Shown here piece after piece: positions 25,757-33,792 of a stretch of 64,000 bases of DNA. The stretch is from Arthrobacter sp. Soil764 (GTDB taxonomy: Bacteria; Actinomycetota; Actinomycetes; Actinomycetales; Micrococcaceae), in contig NZ_LMSI01000001.1 of NCBI RefSeq assembly GCF_001428075.1, positions 349,512-413,511 on the forward strand, in the 5' to 3' direction. Each line of letters starts with the position of its first letter. The stretch's first letter is position 1. The position numbers and the translations under genes were made by a program. The notes under the pieces are model-generated. The model was not told the DNA's origin. It did not search any database and saw nothing but the letters and a program-made list of their open reading frames with translations.

Positions 25757-25776
25757 TGTGAAGCAGTTCTGACTTA

Positions 25777-26241
25777 TTAGCGAGTATCCACGTCTTCAAA
25801 AACAAGGAATGTCTGGGTATCCAGCACGCCGGGCATGGTCTGCAGTTGGTCGAAGATGACCCGGCGGAGGTCGATGTTGTCCACGGCGCGGACCAGCAGG
25901 ATCACGTCGAAGTCGCCGCCCACCAGGGCGATGTGGTGCACCTCCGGGATGGCGCCGAGCTGGTCCCGCAGTTCGCGCCAGGAGTCCTGTTTCAGCTTCA
26001 GCGTCACGTACGCCGAGGACTTCAGCCCGGCCTTGATGGGATCCACCAGTGCCGTGAACCGGGTCAGCACCCCGTCGCCGGTCAGCCGGGCAATCCGGCT
26101 GTAGGCGTGCGCACGGGAGATGTGCACGTTCTCCGCCACCTGCGTCACGGACATCCGGCCGTCCCGGGTGAGTTCACTGATGATTCGCCGGTCTATCTCG
26201 TCCAGCGCCACCTGATCGCTGCCGGCATCCTTGCCCGCCAT
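25777..26241 (-). CDS. Lrp/AsnC family transcriptional regulator
   Basis: A 154-residue regulator with an N-terminal HTH (about 12-60, LDEIDRRIISELTRDGRMSVTQVA) and a C-terminal ligand-binding RAM domain (VHHIALVGGDFDVILLV). It is the likely regulator of the bkd operon, as Lrp-like BkdR proteins sense branched-chain amino or keto acids elsewhere. ATG at 26241 follows GGGAG by 8 nt. Its upstream DNA shares spaced blocks with the bkd control region. Its last 37 bp are echoed at 24441. Confidence 0.9.
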   Translation of the reverse strand: MAGKDAGSDQVALDEIDRRIISELTRDGRMSVTQVAENVHISRAHAYSRIARLTGDGVLTRFTALVDPIKAGLKSSAYVTLKLKQDSWRELRDQLGAIPEVHHIALVGGDFDVILLVRAVDNIDLRRVIFDQLQTMPGVLDTQTFLVFEDVDTR

Positions 26242-26271
26242 TGTGCCCACTCCCGTCGTAACCCGGATCGC

Positions 26272-26390
26272 TGCAAATCGTCTCCCATACTAGGCAGATT
26301 TGAGCAGCGTCTCCGATGCAGAGCCAGGCAGCGGATACGAAACAGGCCCCCAGCGGAGCATGGGGACGAATAATGCCTACTTTAGGACGG
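26272..26390. promoter_or_regulatory. Lrp-type control region, copy A
   Basis: This aligns without gaps to 27797-27915, with 74 of 119 bases identical by hand count. Conserved blocks start at offsets 1 (TGCAAATCGTCT), about 31 (GCAGC-TCTCC), 62 (GGATACGAAAC) and 91 (GGG-ACGAATA), near 30 bp apart, as expected for Lrp octamers binding one DNA face. It lies upstream of the minus-strand Lrp gene; its plus-strand end (AGGACGG) mimics the bkdA ribosome site but no bkd-like gene follows. Confidence 0.65.
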
Positions 26391-26405
26391 CGGTGGCTGC
26401 ACCTG

Positions 26406-26648
26406 TCAGGAGCGTGCGGAAGGGGACGCTCCCGGGTGGGACTCGAACTGTTCAGCTGCGCCCCGAATAAAATCGCAGTCGCTGGGGGAGAGGATCGTTT
26501 CACCGTGCCGGTCCTGTTCCAGCTGGGCTCCGGTGCTCTTCATGATGCCTGCCGCGACAGTGCGCGGAAGGATGGTGCACCCGGGATTCTCCACCAGCCA
26601 CTGCCGTGTTTCCGCGTCGAGCTGGTCCCACAACTTTTGTATTTCCAT
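26406..26648 (-). CDS. Small acidic protein, possibly DosR-type controlled
   Basis: An 80-residue protein (MEIQKLWDQLDAETRQWLVEN...) with an amphipathic N-terminus and two Cys. No domain is recognised. ATG at 26648 has only a weak GGTGGGG upstream; GTG at 26669 has none. A DosR-like palindrome lies 315 bp upstream on the same transcriptional side, and no other gene points away from it, so this gene is the best candidate target. Confidence 0.6.
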   Translation of the reverse strand: MEIQKLWDQLDAETRQWLVENPGCTILPRTVAAGIMKSTGAQLEQDRHGETILSPSDCDFIRGAAEQFESHPGASPSARS

Positions 26649-27027
26649 AACGAATGCCCCACCTGTCACTGTTGTTGAGGAAATGCAGCCCCGCTAGGGT
26701 GTCCCGGGACGGTTCTTATTGGACGTTGGCTGAAGAGTTGCCCGCCAATGAGAGGCGGAGGGGACCACGCTGTCCCCTCCGCAACCATCCCCGCAGCAAC
26801 AACCCCCAACGGGCTGAAACCCGGCACCTGTTGCGGAGCCTTTCCCCTGTAGGAGCGGAAAGCGGAAGTTGACGCAAAGACATTTTCGTCAATTCCCTGA
26901 CATCCGAGTGTGCCCCTTGGGTGATCAGAGGTCAACGAAATCTTCAAGATGACGGACAAGTAGGGACTAAAGTCCCGGTTGCGAAAAAACGCCATTAAAG
27001 GCCGAAAGTGGCCGCAACCCTGCGGCG
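26649..27027. other. 379-bp intergenic region with hairpin and DosR-like box
   Basis: No gene is supported. A perfect 11-bp stem (GCGGAGGGGAC with complement, loop CACGCT) occupies 26755-26782 without a T-run. TTGACG and CGTCAA form a loose dyad near 26875-26900. The DosR-like box is at 26963-26976. The length and structure leave room for a 5' leader or small RNA on the minus strand. Confidence 0.5.
26963..26976. promoter_or_regulatory. DosR/DevR-like box
   Basis: GGGACTAAAGTCCC is a perfect 14-bp palindrome equal to the core of the mycobacterial DosR consensus (GGGACT-WW-AGTCCC); the flanks fit only partly. It lies 51 bp past the stop of the ArsR-type gene and upstream of the minus-strand gene at 26406-26648. 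Confidence 0.6.
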
Positions 27028-27642
27028 TCAGGCGTTGCTGCTGGCCTCTACGCTGCGGAGCTCGTCCAGGGCGGCCTCCAGCAGGGTCATGTGGCAGGTC
27101 CGCGCCGTCATGATGAGGCGTCCGGCTGCCGCCTCTGAGCTGCAGCCGGTGCGGTCGGCTATGGCCCGGCATGCGTCCGCGATCACCGAACGCGACACCA
27201 ACGCTGTTTCCGGCGCCGAGATCCGATCGCCCCACGTCGCGGAGAATGGCTCCTCCTCCGGCAGCGGACCAAGGGAGCTGAGGGCGGCCGCTGTCCGGGC
27301 GTGCAGGACGGACCGGGCGGCGGCGAGCAGTTCGGCCGCCTCCGGGAAGGCCAGCCGGTACACCAGGCGGCCGCCGGAGCGGGCGCAATCAATCAGTTGC
27401 TGCGCGCGCATCTGCGCCAGGTGCCGGGACAGGTGGGAGGGTTTCACACCGGTGCGCTCGCAGACCTCGGGGATGGACAACTCGCCCTGGGAGAGCAGCT
27501 CCAGGATGGTGGCCCGGACCGGATGCGCCACGGCCTTGAACACCTCCGCTGCAGCGGACATTGAGGGCCCGGCGAAACCGCCATCAACAGACTGGTCCGC
27601 CGAGGTGTGATAGCGCTCAACACCAATGTCGTAGCTGTTCAT
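27028..27642 (-). CDS. ArsR-type winged-helix regulator with C-terminal ANTAR-like domain
   Basis: A 204-residue protein. Residues about 30-100 form an ArsR-like wHTH (AVAHPVRATILELLSQGE, then VKPSHLSRHLAQMRAQQLI). Residues about 148-197 (SRSVIADACRAIADRTGCSS... LLEAALDEL) align position by position with the ANTAR domain of the GAF-ANTAR protein at 35779, including the SR/TR-VI-AC and CS-EAA cores. ANTAR domains bind paired RNA hairpins for antitermination, so this may be a dual DNA/RNA regulator. No metal-binding Cys cluster is evident. ATG at 27642 follows AAGGAG by 7 nt. Confidence 0.72.
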   Translation of the reverse strand: MNSYDIGVERYHTSADQSVDGGFAGPSMSAAAEVFKAVAHPVRATILELLSQGELSIPEVCERTGVKPSHLSRHLAQMRAQQLIDCARSGGRLVYRLAFPEAAELLAAARSVLHARTAAALSSLGPLPEEEPFSATWGDRISAPETALVSRSVIADACRAIADRTGCSSEAAAGRLIMTARTCHMTLLEAALDELRSVEASSNA

Positions 27643-27796
27643 GCCCTGGCTCCTTTCGGTTTCGGATCCCATTATCTGACGTGATCCGGGTTCATGTCCC
27701 ATGGCTGCCGGAAAAATAATTGCGGACCGGCAGGCGCGCCCGGATGCCGCCACCGCCGATTTGTCCACAACCCCCGCCCGTAACCCGCGTCACAGT

Positions 27797-27915
27797 TGCA
27801 AATCGTCTTCCGGAACAGCCCTCTGTGCGCAGCTTCTCCACGATTTGCTGAGGTGCTGGATACGAAACCTGCTTCAGGACAATACTGGGAACGAATAGTG
27901 GCTACCGAAGGACGG
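27797..27915 (+). promoter_or_regulatory. Lrp-type control region, copy B, upstream of bkdA
   Basis: The homologue of copy A at 26272-26390. It also holds an inverted pair GCAAATCGT (27798) and ACGATTTGC (27840). AGGACGG at its right end is the ribosome site of bkdA. It is the probable operator/promoter through which the Lrp protein controls branched-chain keto acid oxidation. Confidence 0.7.
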
Positions 27916-27919
27916 ACCA

Positions 27920-29149
27920 ATGACGATCTCCGCAGACCACACCGCGCCGCACAGCACCAGCACGGAAGCAGCAGAGAATGCGCTGACGGAAGCTGTGAAG
28001 AAGTTCGGCATCACGGTGGAGGATTACATGCTCCCCGCCCGCCACCAGATCCAGATGGTGGACCCGGACGGCCGGCTTATCCCGGAAAGTGAGCAGGGCA
28101 CCCAGCCCGGCCACGAATACCCCGTGCCCGGCGATGACGAACTGCTGGCAGCATACGAACGCCTCGTCGTCGGCCGCCGCGTCAACGACCAGAACTCCGC
28201 CCTGGTCCGGCAGGGCCGCATGGCCGTCTACCCCTCCAGCCACGGCCAGGAAGCCTGCCAGGTGGCCGCCGCCCTGTGCCTCTCCGACGCTGACTGGATG
28301 TTCCCCACCTACCGGGATGCCGTGGCCGTGATGACCCGCGGCGTGGACCCCGTGCAGGTGATGACCATCTTCCGCGGCGACTGGCACGGCGGTTACGACC
28401 CCCTTCAATGCAAGGTGGGCATCCAGTGCACCCCGCTGACCACGCAGCTGCTGCACGCCGTCGGTGTGGCCCACGCCGCCAAGCTCCGCGGCGAGGACAC
28501 CGTGGTACTGGCCATGTGCGGCGACGGCGCCACCAGCGAAGGCGACTTCCACGAAGCCCTGAACTTCGCCGCCGTCTTCCACCTGCCGGTGATCTTCTTT
28601 GTCCAGAACAACAAGTACGCCATCTCGGTGCCGCTGGCACACCAGTCCGTGGCGCCGTCGCTCGCCCACAAGGCAGTGGGCTACGGCATGGCCGGCGAAC
28701 GCGTGGACGGCAACGACGTCGTCGCCCTCCTCGCGGTCCTGGACCGCGCCGTGAAGCTGGCCCGCGAAGGCTCGGGCCCGCTGCTGGTGGAAGCCAACAC
28801 CTACCGCATGCAGGCCCACACCAACGCCGACGACGACACCCGCTACCGCGAAAGCGCTGAAGTTGCGGAGTGGCGGGCCAAGGACCCGGTCACCCGGATG
28901 CGCACGTACCTGACGGACCGCGGCTTGTTGGACGACGACGGCGAGGTGCGGATCCGCGAAAAGGCGGAAGCAGTTGCCACCCAGCTGCGGGACGGCCTCA
29001 GCGAGGACGTGGCCGTGGACCCGCAGGAACTCTTCCGCCACGTCTTCTCCGCGCCCACCCCGCAGTTGAAGGAACAGTCCGCCATGCTCGCCGACGAGCT
29101 CGCCCGCGACGCAGCAGCATCGTCTTCAGATCAGGAGGCCGCAAAGTGA
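27920..29149 (+). CDS. bkdA: 2-oxo acid dehydrogenase E1 component, alpha subunit (branched-chain/pyruvate type)
   Basis: A 409-residue TPP enzyme subunit. GDGATSEGDFHEALNFAAVF followed by NNKYAIS is the TPP-binding motif, and RYRESAEV includes the regulatory-loop region. The two-subunit E1 architecture next to E2 marks a Bkd or Gram-positive Pdh complex. The Lrp-like regulator and shared control region favour branched-chain 2-oxo acids from Val, Leu and Ile, giving precursors for branched fatty acids. Pyruvate remains possible. The gene overlaps the beta subunit gene by 4 bp. Confidence 0.88.
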   Translation: MTISADHTAPHSTSTEAAENALTEAVKKFGITVEDYMLPARHQIQMVDPDGRLIPESEQGTQPGHEYPVPGDDELLAAYERLVVGRRVNDQNSALVRQGRMAVYPSSHGQEACQVAAALCLSDADWMFPTYRDAVAVMTRGVDPVQVMTIFRGDWHGGYDPLQCKVGIQCTPLTTQLLHAVGVAHAAKLRGEDTVVLAMCGDGATSEGDFHEALNFAAVFHLPVIFFVQNNKYAISVPLAHQSVAPSLAHKAVGYGMAGERVDGNDVVALLAVLDRAVKLAREGSGPLLVEANTYRMQAHTNADDDTRYRESAEVAEWRAKDPVTRMRTYLTDRGLLDDDGEVRIREKAEAVATQLRDGLSEDVAVDPQELFRHVFSAPTPQLKEQSAMLADELARDAAASSSDQEAAK

Positions 29150-30258
29150 GCCCCACCATCACCACCTCCTCCGAGGCCAACGGCAACGTGTCTGCCGCCA
29201 CGGCCCGGGCTGCAGCCTCCGCCGCCGCGTCCGCCGAAGCGGCCGGCCCCCAGCCCGTCACCATGGCCAAGGCACTGAACACCGCTCTGGCCGACGCCAT
29301 GCACGCGGACTCCTCCGTCCTGGTCTTCGGCGAGGACGTGGGCATGCTGGGCGGCGTCTTCCGCATCACCGACGGCCTCACCGCCACGTTCGGCGAGCAG
29401 CGCTGCTTCGACACCCCGCTGGCCGAATCCGGCATCGTGGGCATGGCCGTGGGCATGGCCATCAACGGGATGCGCCCGGTGATCGAAATGCAGTTCGACG
29501 CATTCGCCTACCCGGCGTTTGAACAGATCGTCAGCCACGTGGCCAAGATGCACAACCGCACCAAGGGCGCCGTGAAGCTCCCCATGGTCATCCGCATCCC
29601 GTACGGCGGCGGCATCGGGGGAGTGGAGCACCACTGCGACTCCTCCGAGTCCTACTATGCCCACACCGCCGGCCTGAAGGTCTACACCCCGGCCACCGTG
29701 GCGGACGGCTACCGGATGCTCCGCGAAGCGATCGACTCGGACGATCCGGTGGTGTTCATGGAGCCCAAGAAGATGTACTGGACCAAGGACTCGGTGGACC
29801 TGGGCGAGCTGCGGCGCCTTCACACGGAAGGTACGACGGCGGGACGCACCTCCGAAGGCCGGGCCGCCGTCGCGCGTCCCGGCACGGACGCGACGCTGAT
29901 TGCCTACGGCCCGTCCGTCCCCACCGCTTTGGCTGCGGCCGAGGCTGCTGCTTTGGAGGGGCGGTCACTGGAAGTCATCGACGTGCGCACCATTGTCCCG
30001 TTCGATGACGACACCGTATGCGCGTCCGTCCGCAAGACCGGCCGGGCCGTGGTGATCGCCGAGGCGCACGGCTTCGCATCCGTCTCCTCCGAGATCGTGG
30101 CCCGGGTCCAGGAGCGCTGCTTCCACTACCTGGCCGCCCCCATCCGCCGCGTCACAGGATTCGACGTCCCCTACCCGGCACCCAAACTCGAGAAGTACTA
30201 CCTGCCCGGCGTGGACCGCATCCTCGACGCCGTTGACGATCTTCAGTGGGAGAACTGA
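29146..30258 (+). CDS. bkdB: 2-oxo acid dehydrogenase E1 component, beta subunit
   Basis: A 370-residue subunit. GTG at 29146 overlaps the E1-alpha stop (GTGA) and follows AGGAGG. An Ala/Ser-rich extension of about 35 residues precedes the domain start at PVTMAKALNTALADAM. Motifs include FGEDVGMLGGVFR, DTPLAESGIVGMAVGMA, GVEHHCDSSESYYAHTAGLKV and a C-terminal transketolase fold. With E1-alpha it forms the decarboxylase heterotetramer. Confidence 0.9.
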   Translation: MSPTITTSSEANGNVSAATARAAASAAASAEAAGPQPVTMAKALNTALADAMHADSSVLVFGEDVGMLGGVFRITDGLTATFGEQRCFDTPLAESGIVGMAVGMAINGMRPVIEMQFDAFAYPAFEQIVSHVAKMHNRTKGAVKLPMVIRIPYGGGIGGVEHHCDSSESYYAHTAGLKVYTPATVADGYRMLREAIDSDDPVVFMEPKKMYWTKDSVDLGELRRLHTEGTTAGRTSEGRAAVARPGTDATLIAYGPSVPTALAAAEAAALEGRSLEVIDVRTIVPFDDDTVCASVRKTGRAVVIAEAHGFASVSSEIVARVQERCFHYLAAPIRRVTGFDVPYPAPKLEKYYLPGVDRILDAVDDLQWEN

Positions 30259-30260
30259 CC

Positions 30261-31793
30261 ATGAGCGAACCACGCGTGTTTTTGTTGCCTGACCTGGGCG
30301 AGGGCCTCACGGAAGCCGAACTGGTGGCCTGGCATGTTTCCGTTGGCGACGAGATTGCCGTTGACCAGCCCATCGCCGAGGTGGAGACCGCCAAGTCCGC
30401 CGTGGAGGTGCCGTCCCCGTACGCCGGGATCGTGGCCGAGCTGCATGGGAAGCCGGGGGAGACCCTGGACGTGGGGAAGCCGCTGATCTCGGTCACGCCT
30501 CTTTCTACGGGTGTCGCCGCGGATGATGCCGCCCCCGCCCCTTCGCCGGACGGCCATGCTGCAAGCAGCATGGCGTCCGGCTCAGGAAGGCCCGATGCCA
30601 CTCCCGGGGCGGCATCATCCGCGTCGACTGAGGCGGAAACGTATCGCGAGGAGGAAAAGGCCGGATCCGGCAATGTCTTGATCGGGTATGGCACTCCCGG
30701 TGGCCACGGCGTTGCCCGGCGCACCCGTGCCCCCAAAACCTCCGTTTCTGTGCTCGAGCCGCAGGAAACCAAACCTGCCCAGCCCACGGAAGACGACCTC
30801 ACCCTCCTGCGCACGCGCGTGCCCGGGAAACTTGGCGCCGTCATCTCGCCGCTGGTCCGGCGCATGGCCCGGGAGCACGGCGTCGATCTCGGTGACATCT
30901 CCGGCTCCGGCGACAGCGGCCTCATCATGCGCCGCGACGTTGAGGCTGCGCTCCGGACGACGGCGCCCGCGGCAACCCCCGACGCCAAACCCGAACAAGC
31001 CAAGCCAGCGGAAACCAGGCCTCTCGAGAAACCAGCAAGTGCGCCGCTGGAAGCGCAGGCAGCCAAGGGCGTGGATGCCCGCACCGGGCTTCCCATTGCC
31101 GCCCGCACCCCGGTCCGCGGAGTCCGCAAGGCCGTGGCCGCCAATATGGCCCGCAGCCGCTCGGAGATTCCGGAAGCAACCGTGTGGGTGGACGTGGATG
31201 CCACCGCCCTGATGGAACTCCGCGGGGAACTCAAGGCCAACGGCGCCGAGGTTCCCGGCCTGCTGGCGTTCATCGCGCGGTTCGTCACTGCGGGGCTGAA
31301 AAAGTACCCGGAGCTGAACACGCGGATCGAAACCGCTGGGGACGGGTCCCAGGAAATCGTCGCGTTTGACGGCGTCAACCTCGGCATCGCCGCGCAGACC
31401 GACCGGGGCCTTGTGGTGCCCTCGGTCCGGGCCGCGGAGAAGCTGACCGCCCGGGAACTGGACGCGGAGATCCGGCGCCTCACCGACGTCGCACGCCAGG
31501 GCAAGGCGACCCCTACGGAACTGGGCAGCGGCACCTTCACGCTGAACAACTACGGCGTGTTCGGGGTGGACGGGTCCGCGGCGATCATCAACCACCCGGA
31601 AGTGGCCATCGTCGGCGTCGGCCGGATCATCGACAAGCCGTGGGTGGTCAAGGGCGAGCTGGCGGTGCGCAAGGTCACCGAGCTGACCCTGACGTTCGAC
31701 CACCGCGTGTGCGACGGCGGCACAGCAGCAGGCTTCCTCCGCTTCGTGGCGGACGCCATCGAAAACCCGACGTCGCTGCTGGCTGATATCTGA
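30261..31793 (+). CDS. bkdC: Dihydrolipoyl acyltransferase (E2) of the 2-oxo acid dehydrogenase complex
   Basis: A 510-residue protein with one lipoyl domain (1-80, lipoyl Lys in VETAKSAVEV), an Ala/Pro-rich linker, a peripheral subunit-binding domain (about 190-235, ISPLVRRMAREHGVDL) and the catalytic acyltransferase domain with the terminal TFDHRVCDGGTAAGFL active-site motif. It starts 2 bp after E1-beta. No E3 (lipoamide dehydrogenase) gene follows, so E3 must be supplied from elsewhere. Confidence 0.93.
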   Translation: MSEPRVFLLPDLGEGLTEAELVAWHVSVGDEIAVDQPIAEVETAKSAVEVPSPYAGIVAELHGKPGETLDVGKPLISVTPLSTGVAADDAAPAPSPDGHAASSMASGSGRPDATPGAASSASTEAETYREEEKAGSGNVLIGYGTPGGHGVARRTRAPKTSVSVLEPQETKPAQPTEDDLTLLRTRVPGKLGAVISPLVRRMAREHGVDLGDISGSGDSGLIMRRDVEAALRTTAPAATPDAKPEQAKPAETRPLEKPASAPLEAQAAKGVDARTGLPIAARTPVRGVRKAVAANMARSRSEIPEATVWVDVDATALMELRGELKANGAEVPGLLAFIARFVTAGLKKYPELNTRIETAGDGSQEIVAFDGVNLGIAAQTDRGLVVPSVRAAEKLTARELDAEIRRLTDVARQGKATPTELGSGTFTLNNYGVFGVDGSAAIINHPEVAIVGVGRIIDKPWVVKGELAVRKVTELTLTFDHRVCDGGTAAGFLRFVADAIENPTSLLADI

Positions 31794-31903
31794 TCCAGGG
31801 CCAAAATGTCAGGAAATGATCATCCTGCAGACACCCGGGAGTCAGCTTGCGCAGGAAACATATGAGTCAGGGGGATCTTTAAGCCATTAGGAAAGGACCA
31901 GTC

Positions 31904-32209
31904 GTGACTCGTTATGACCGCCGCATCGTCGGATCCTGCCGGGAACTCGCCTCGGGCGATGGAATCGAGGCCTTTTACCAGGGCACTTTGATGCATCGTG
32001 GCCCGGTGACGAATACCAATCCGGATTACGGGCTGTTTTGGATTCTGGATACTTTAACGGGAAGCGCTTGCCTGATCGACATGTTCGAACTCGACATTGT
32101 GCGGATTCCGCCGCCCGCCGTCGGATCCGGGCCCTTTTTGCGGAGCCACAGATCAGGGAACGTAGAGCCCGCAACGTCCTATTGGCGCGAGGTATCCACC
32201 CCTGGCTGA
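31904..32209 (+). CDS. Hypothetical 101-residue protein
   Basis: GTG at 31904 follows GGAAAGGA. The sequence (GIEAFYQGTLMHRGPVTNTNPDYGLFWILD) suggests a compact mixed domain, and the ORF is isolated between the bkd operon and the GH16-like gene. GC is lower than its neighbours. Not recognised. Confidence 0.55.
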   Translation: MTRYDRRIVGSCRELASGDGIEAFYQGTLMHRGPVTNTNPDYGLFWILDTLTGSACLIDMFELDIVRIPPPAVGSGPFLRSHRSGNVEPATSYWREVSTPG

Positions 32210-32285
32210 CAGCTCTCCACCCCCGCACCTACCTAACGCGTAGCCCCCTATAGTCCAGGGACGGAAATATGAGTACCCACTACTC

Positions 32286-32330
32286 GTGACCCCCTAATGG
32301 CCTCGTCCGTAGGCTGTGTCGAATAGGGGG
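32286..32330. promoter_or_regulatory. CCCCCTA elements upstream of the GH16-like gene
   Basis: GTGACCCCCTAAT at 32286-32298 and TAGGGGG at 32324-32330 form an inverted CCCCCTA pair; a further CCCCCTA is at 32244. The same 13-mer occurs at 48439 upstream of the PAS-ANTAR gene. Possible shared operator or promoter element. Confidence 0.3.
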
Positions 32331-32371
32331 ACAAGGCTCCCGTGCAATGCCTTGGGGAAGGAGCGGAACTT

Positions 32372-33403
32372 TTGAAGAGGAATCAGCGTCGCGCATGGAC
32401 CTGCGCCGTCCTCGTCATGGTGATGACGCTTTTATCGGCCGTGGCATGCGGGGACCTCAGAGGCGCTCCGGGCGCATCGCCGCCCCAGGCTACGGACCCG
32501 GAGAGTACAGCGTCCAGTCCTACACAGCCGGCAACAGACCAGGCTTCCCCAGCGTCCGAATCCGCAGAGCCCTCCCCGGCGTCCGAACCCGCACAGCCCT
32601 CGACGGACAAGCCGGCCTTGACCCCCGAGCCTTCCGCGGCCGCAGACCCTGCAGCCGCCTCCGAAGCCATGCCGGTGGGCGACCTTCCCGGCTGGACGCA
32701 GGTCTTTGCGGAGGACTTCACCGAGGGAGACGTGGGCCTTGGCGGATTCCCAGGCCCCGTCTACGGCGCCCGCTGGAGCGAGAACTACTTTGACGGCACG
32801 CCTGACACGGCTGCACAACAGCAACCCAAAGGCCAGCGCACGTCCGGTTATTACCCGACGAAGGTCCTGAGTGTCCATGACGGCTTTATGGACATGTTCC
32901 TGCACTCGGAAAACGGCGTGGCAATGGGCGCGGCTCCGTCGCCCAAACTTTTTGGAGCCAACCAGCGGCCCTACAACAGCTTGGTGTTCGGGCGCTATTC
33001 GGTGCGCTTCAAGGCGGACGTCCTGCCGGGCTTCAAACTGGCATGGCTGCTGTGGCCGGACAGCAAGAATTGGCCCGCGGATGGGGAGATCGATTTTCCC
33101 GAGGGTGACCTGTCAAAGGTCATGTACGCCGCCGTGCATGGCCTGGAAAACGGCATCCACGACAATGAGGTCCTCCGGCCCAACATGCCATACGGGGACT
33201 GGCACATAGCAACCACCGAGTGGCGTGCCGACGGCATCGAGTTCTTCCTCGATGGAAAGTCGCTGGGCGTTTCCAGGAGGTTCACGCCCACCAATCCCAT
33301 GCACTACATCCTGCAGACCGAATCCTGCGGGCCAGTGTGCCCATCGCCGGAAACCAGCGGACACGTCCTGGTTGACTGGGTGGCCATCTGGGCAAAGTCC
33401 TAG
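32372..33403 (+). CDS. Secreted lipoprotein with GH16-like (beta-glucanase/laminarinase) domain
   Basis: A 343-residue protein. TTG at 32372, 8 nt after AAGGAG, gives a signal with a lipobox-like LSAVAC (Cys at about 26). A Pro/Ser/Glu repeat linker of about 80 residues (PASE.AEPS) follows. The catalytic domain has GEIDFPEG, the GH16 E-x-D-x-x-E signature, plus WHIATTEWRADGIEFFLDG. It would cleave or remodel beta-1,3/1,4-glucans at the cell surface. Confidence 0.82.
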   Translation: MKRNQRRAWTCAVLVMVMTLLSAVACGDLRGAPGASPPQATDPESTASSPTQPATDQASPASESAEPSPASEPAQPSTDKPALTPEPSAAADPAAASEAMPVGDLPGWTQVFAEDFTEGDVGLGGFPGPVYGARWSENYFDGTPDTAAQQQPKGQRTSGYYPTKVLSVHDGFMDMFLHSENGVAMGAAPSPKLFGANQRPYNSLVFGRYSVRFKADVLPGFKLAWLLWPDSKNWPADGEIDFPEGDLSKVMYAAVHGLENGIHDNEVLRPNMPYGDWHIATTEWRADGIEFFLDGKSLGVSRRFTPTNPMHYILQTESCGPVCPSPETSGHVLVDWVAIWAKS

Positions 33404-33792
33404 CCACCGCGGCCCGGGGACAGGCTGACTTCACTGATGGCACGACGGCAGCCCGCGCCGCCGTCGGACCTCCTAAATTTTTGGCCCGAGGGTCTTTACG
33501 CACCGGCCGGGCGTTATTAAAGTGGGTTGGGTCATAGTCCGGATGGGCGCTAGGGGCGTCCGGGAAGGGGGAGTGCATCACCGCTGACCGTTACCTACAG
33601 ACAAATGACCACTACGTTGAAGGCCCCTCCTAGGAGGGGCTTTCCCTTTGCCCCGGCCCCGCGCCGCCGTCGTACACGTTGCGCAGGAAATCCCCTTCCA
33701 TTTCCAAAGTACCCCGCCGTGGGGGCCTTGCCGCAAGGCCCCGGGAGTGGCGCATACTGGCGGTCGGCTCATTGGTGATGGAGGGGAACGGC
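33404..33792. other. 389-bp intergenic region with terminator
   Basis: It holds a terminator at 33619-33648 and the ribosome site of the next gene (GAGGGG at 33781). Two sequences near 33495 and 33530 (GGGTCTTTACGC and GGGTCATAGTCC) are only weak DosR-box look-alikes. No gene is supported. Confidence 0.6.
33619..33648 (+). terminator. Rho-independent terminator
   Basis: The stem GCCCCTCC with GGAGGGGC (33623-33640) is followed by TTTCCCTTT. A preceding GAAG gives some A-side pairing. It lies 216 bp after the GH16-like stop, so it may end that transcript or an intervening short RNA. Confidence 0.6.

Noticed and set aside
26316-26678. Plus-strand frame after control region A
   Set aside because: It is antisense to the 26406-26648 gene, has no ribosome site, and its translation does not resemble bkdA. 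Copy A is read as a promoter remnant.
26755-26782. Perfect 11-bp hairpin as a terminator
   Set aside because: No T-run follows on either strand, and no gene ends close to it. It is described only as a structured element.
33490-33545. Extra DosR boxes upstream of the FAD monooxygenase
   Set aside because: GGGTCTTTACGC and GGGTCATAGTCC keep too few core positions.
31847-33692. Shared TTGCGCAGGAAA at 31847 and 33680
   Set aside because: A 12-mer match is expected by chance in 64 kb, and the contexts differ.
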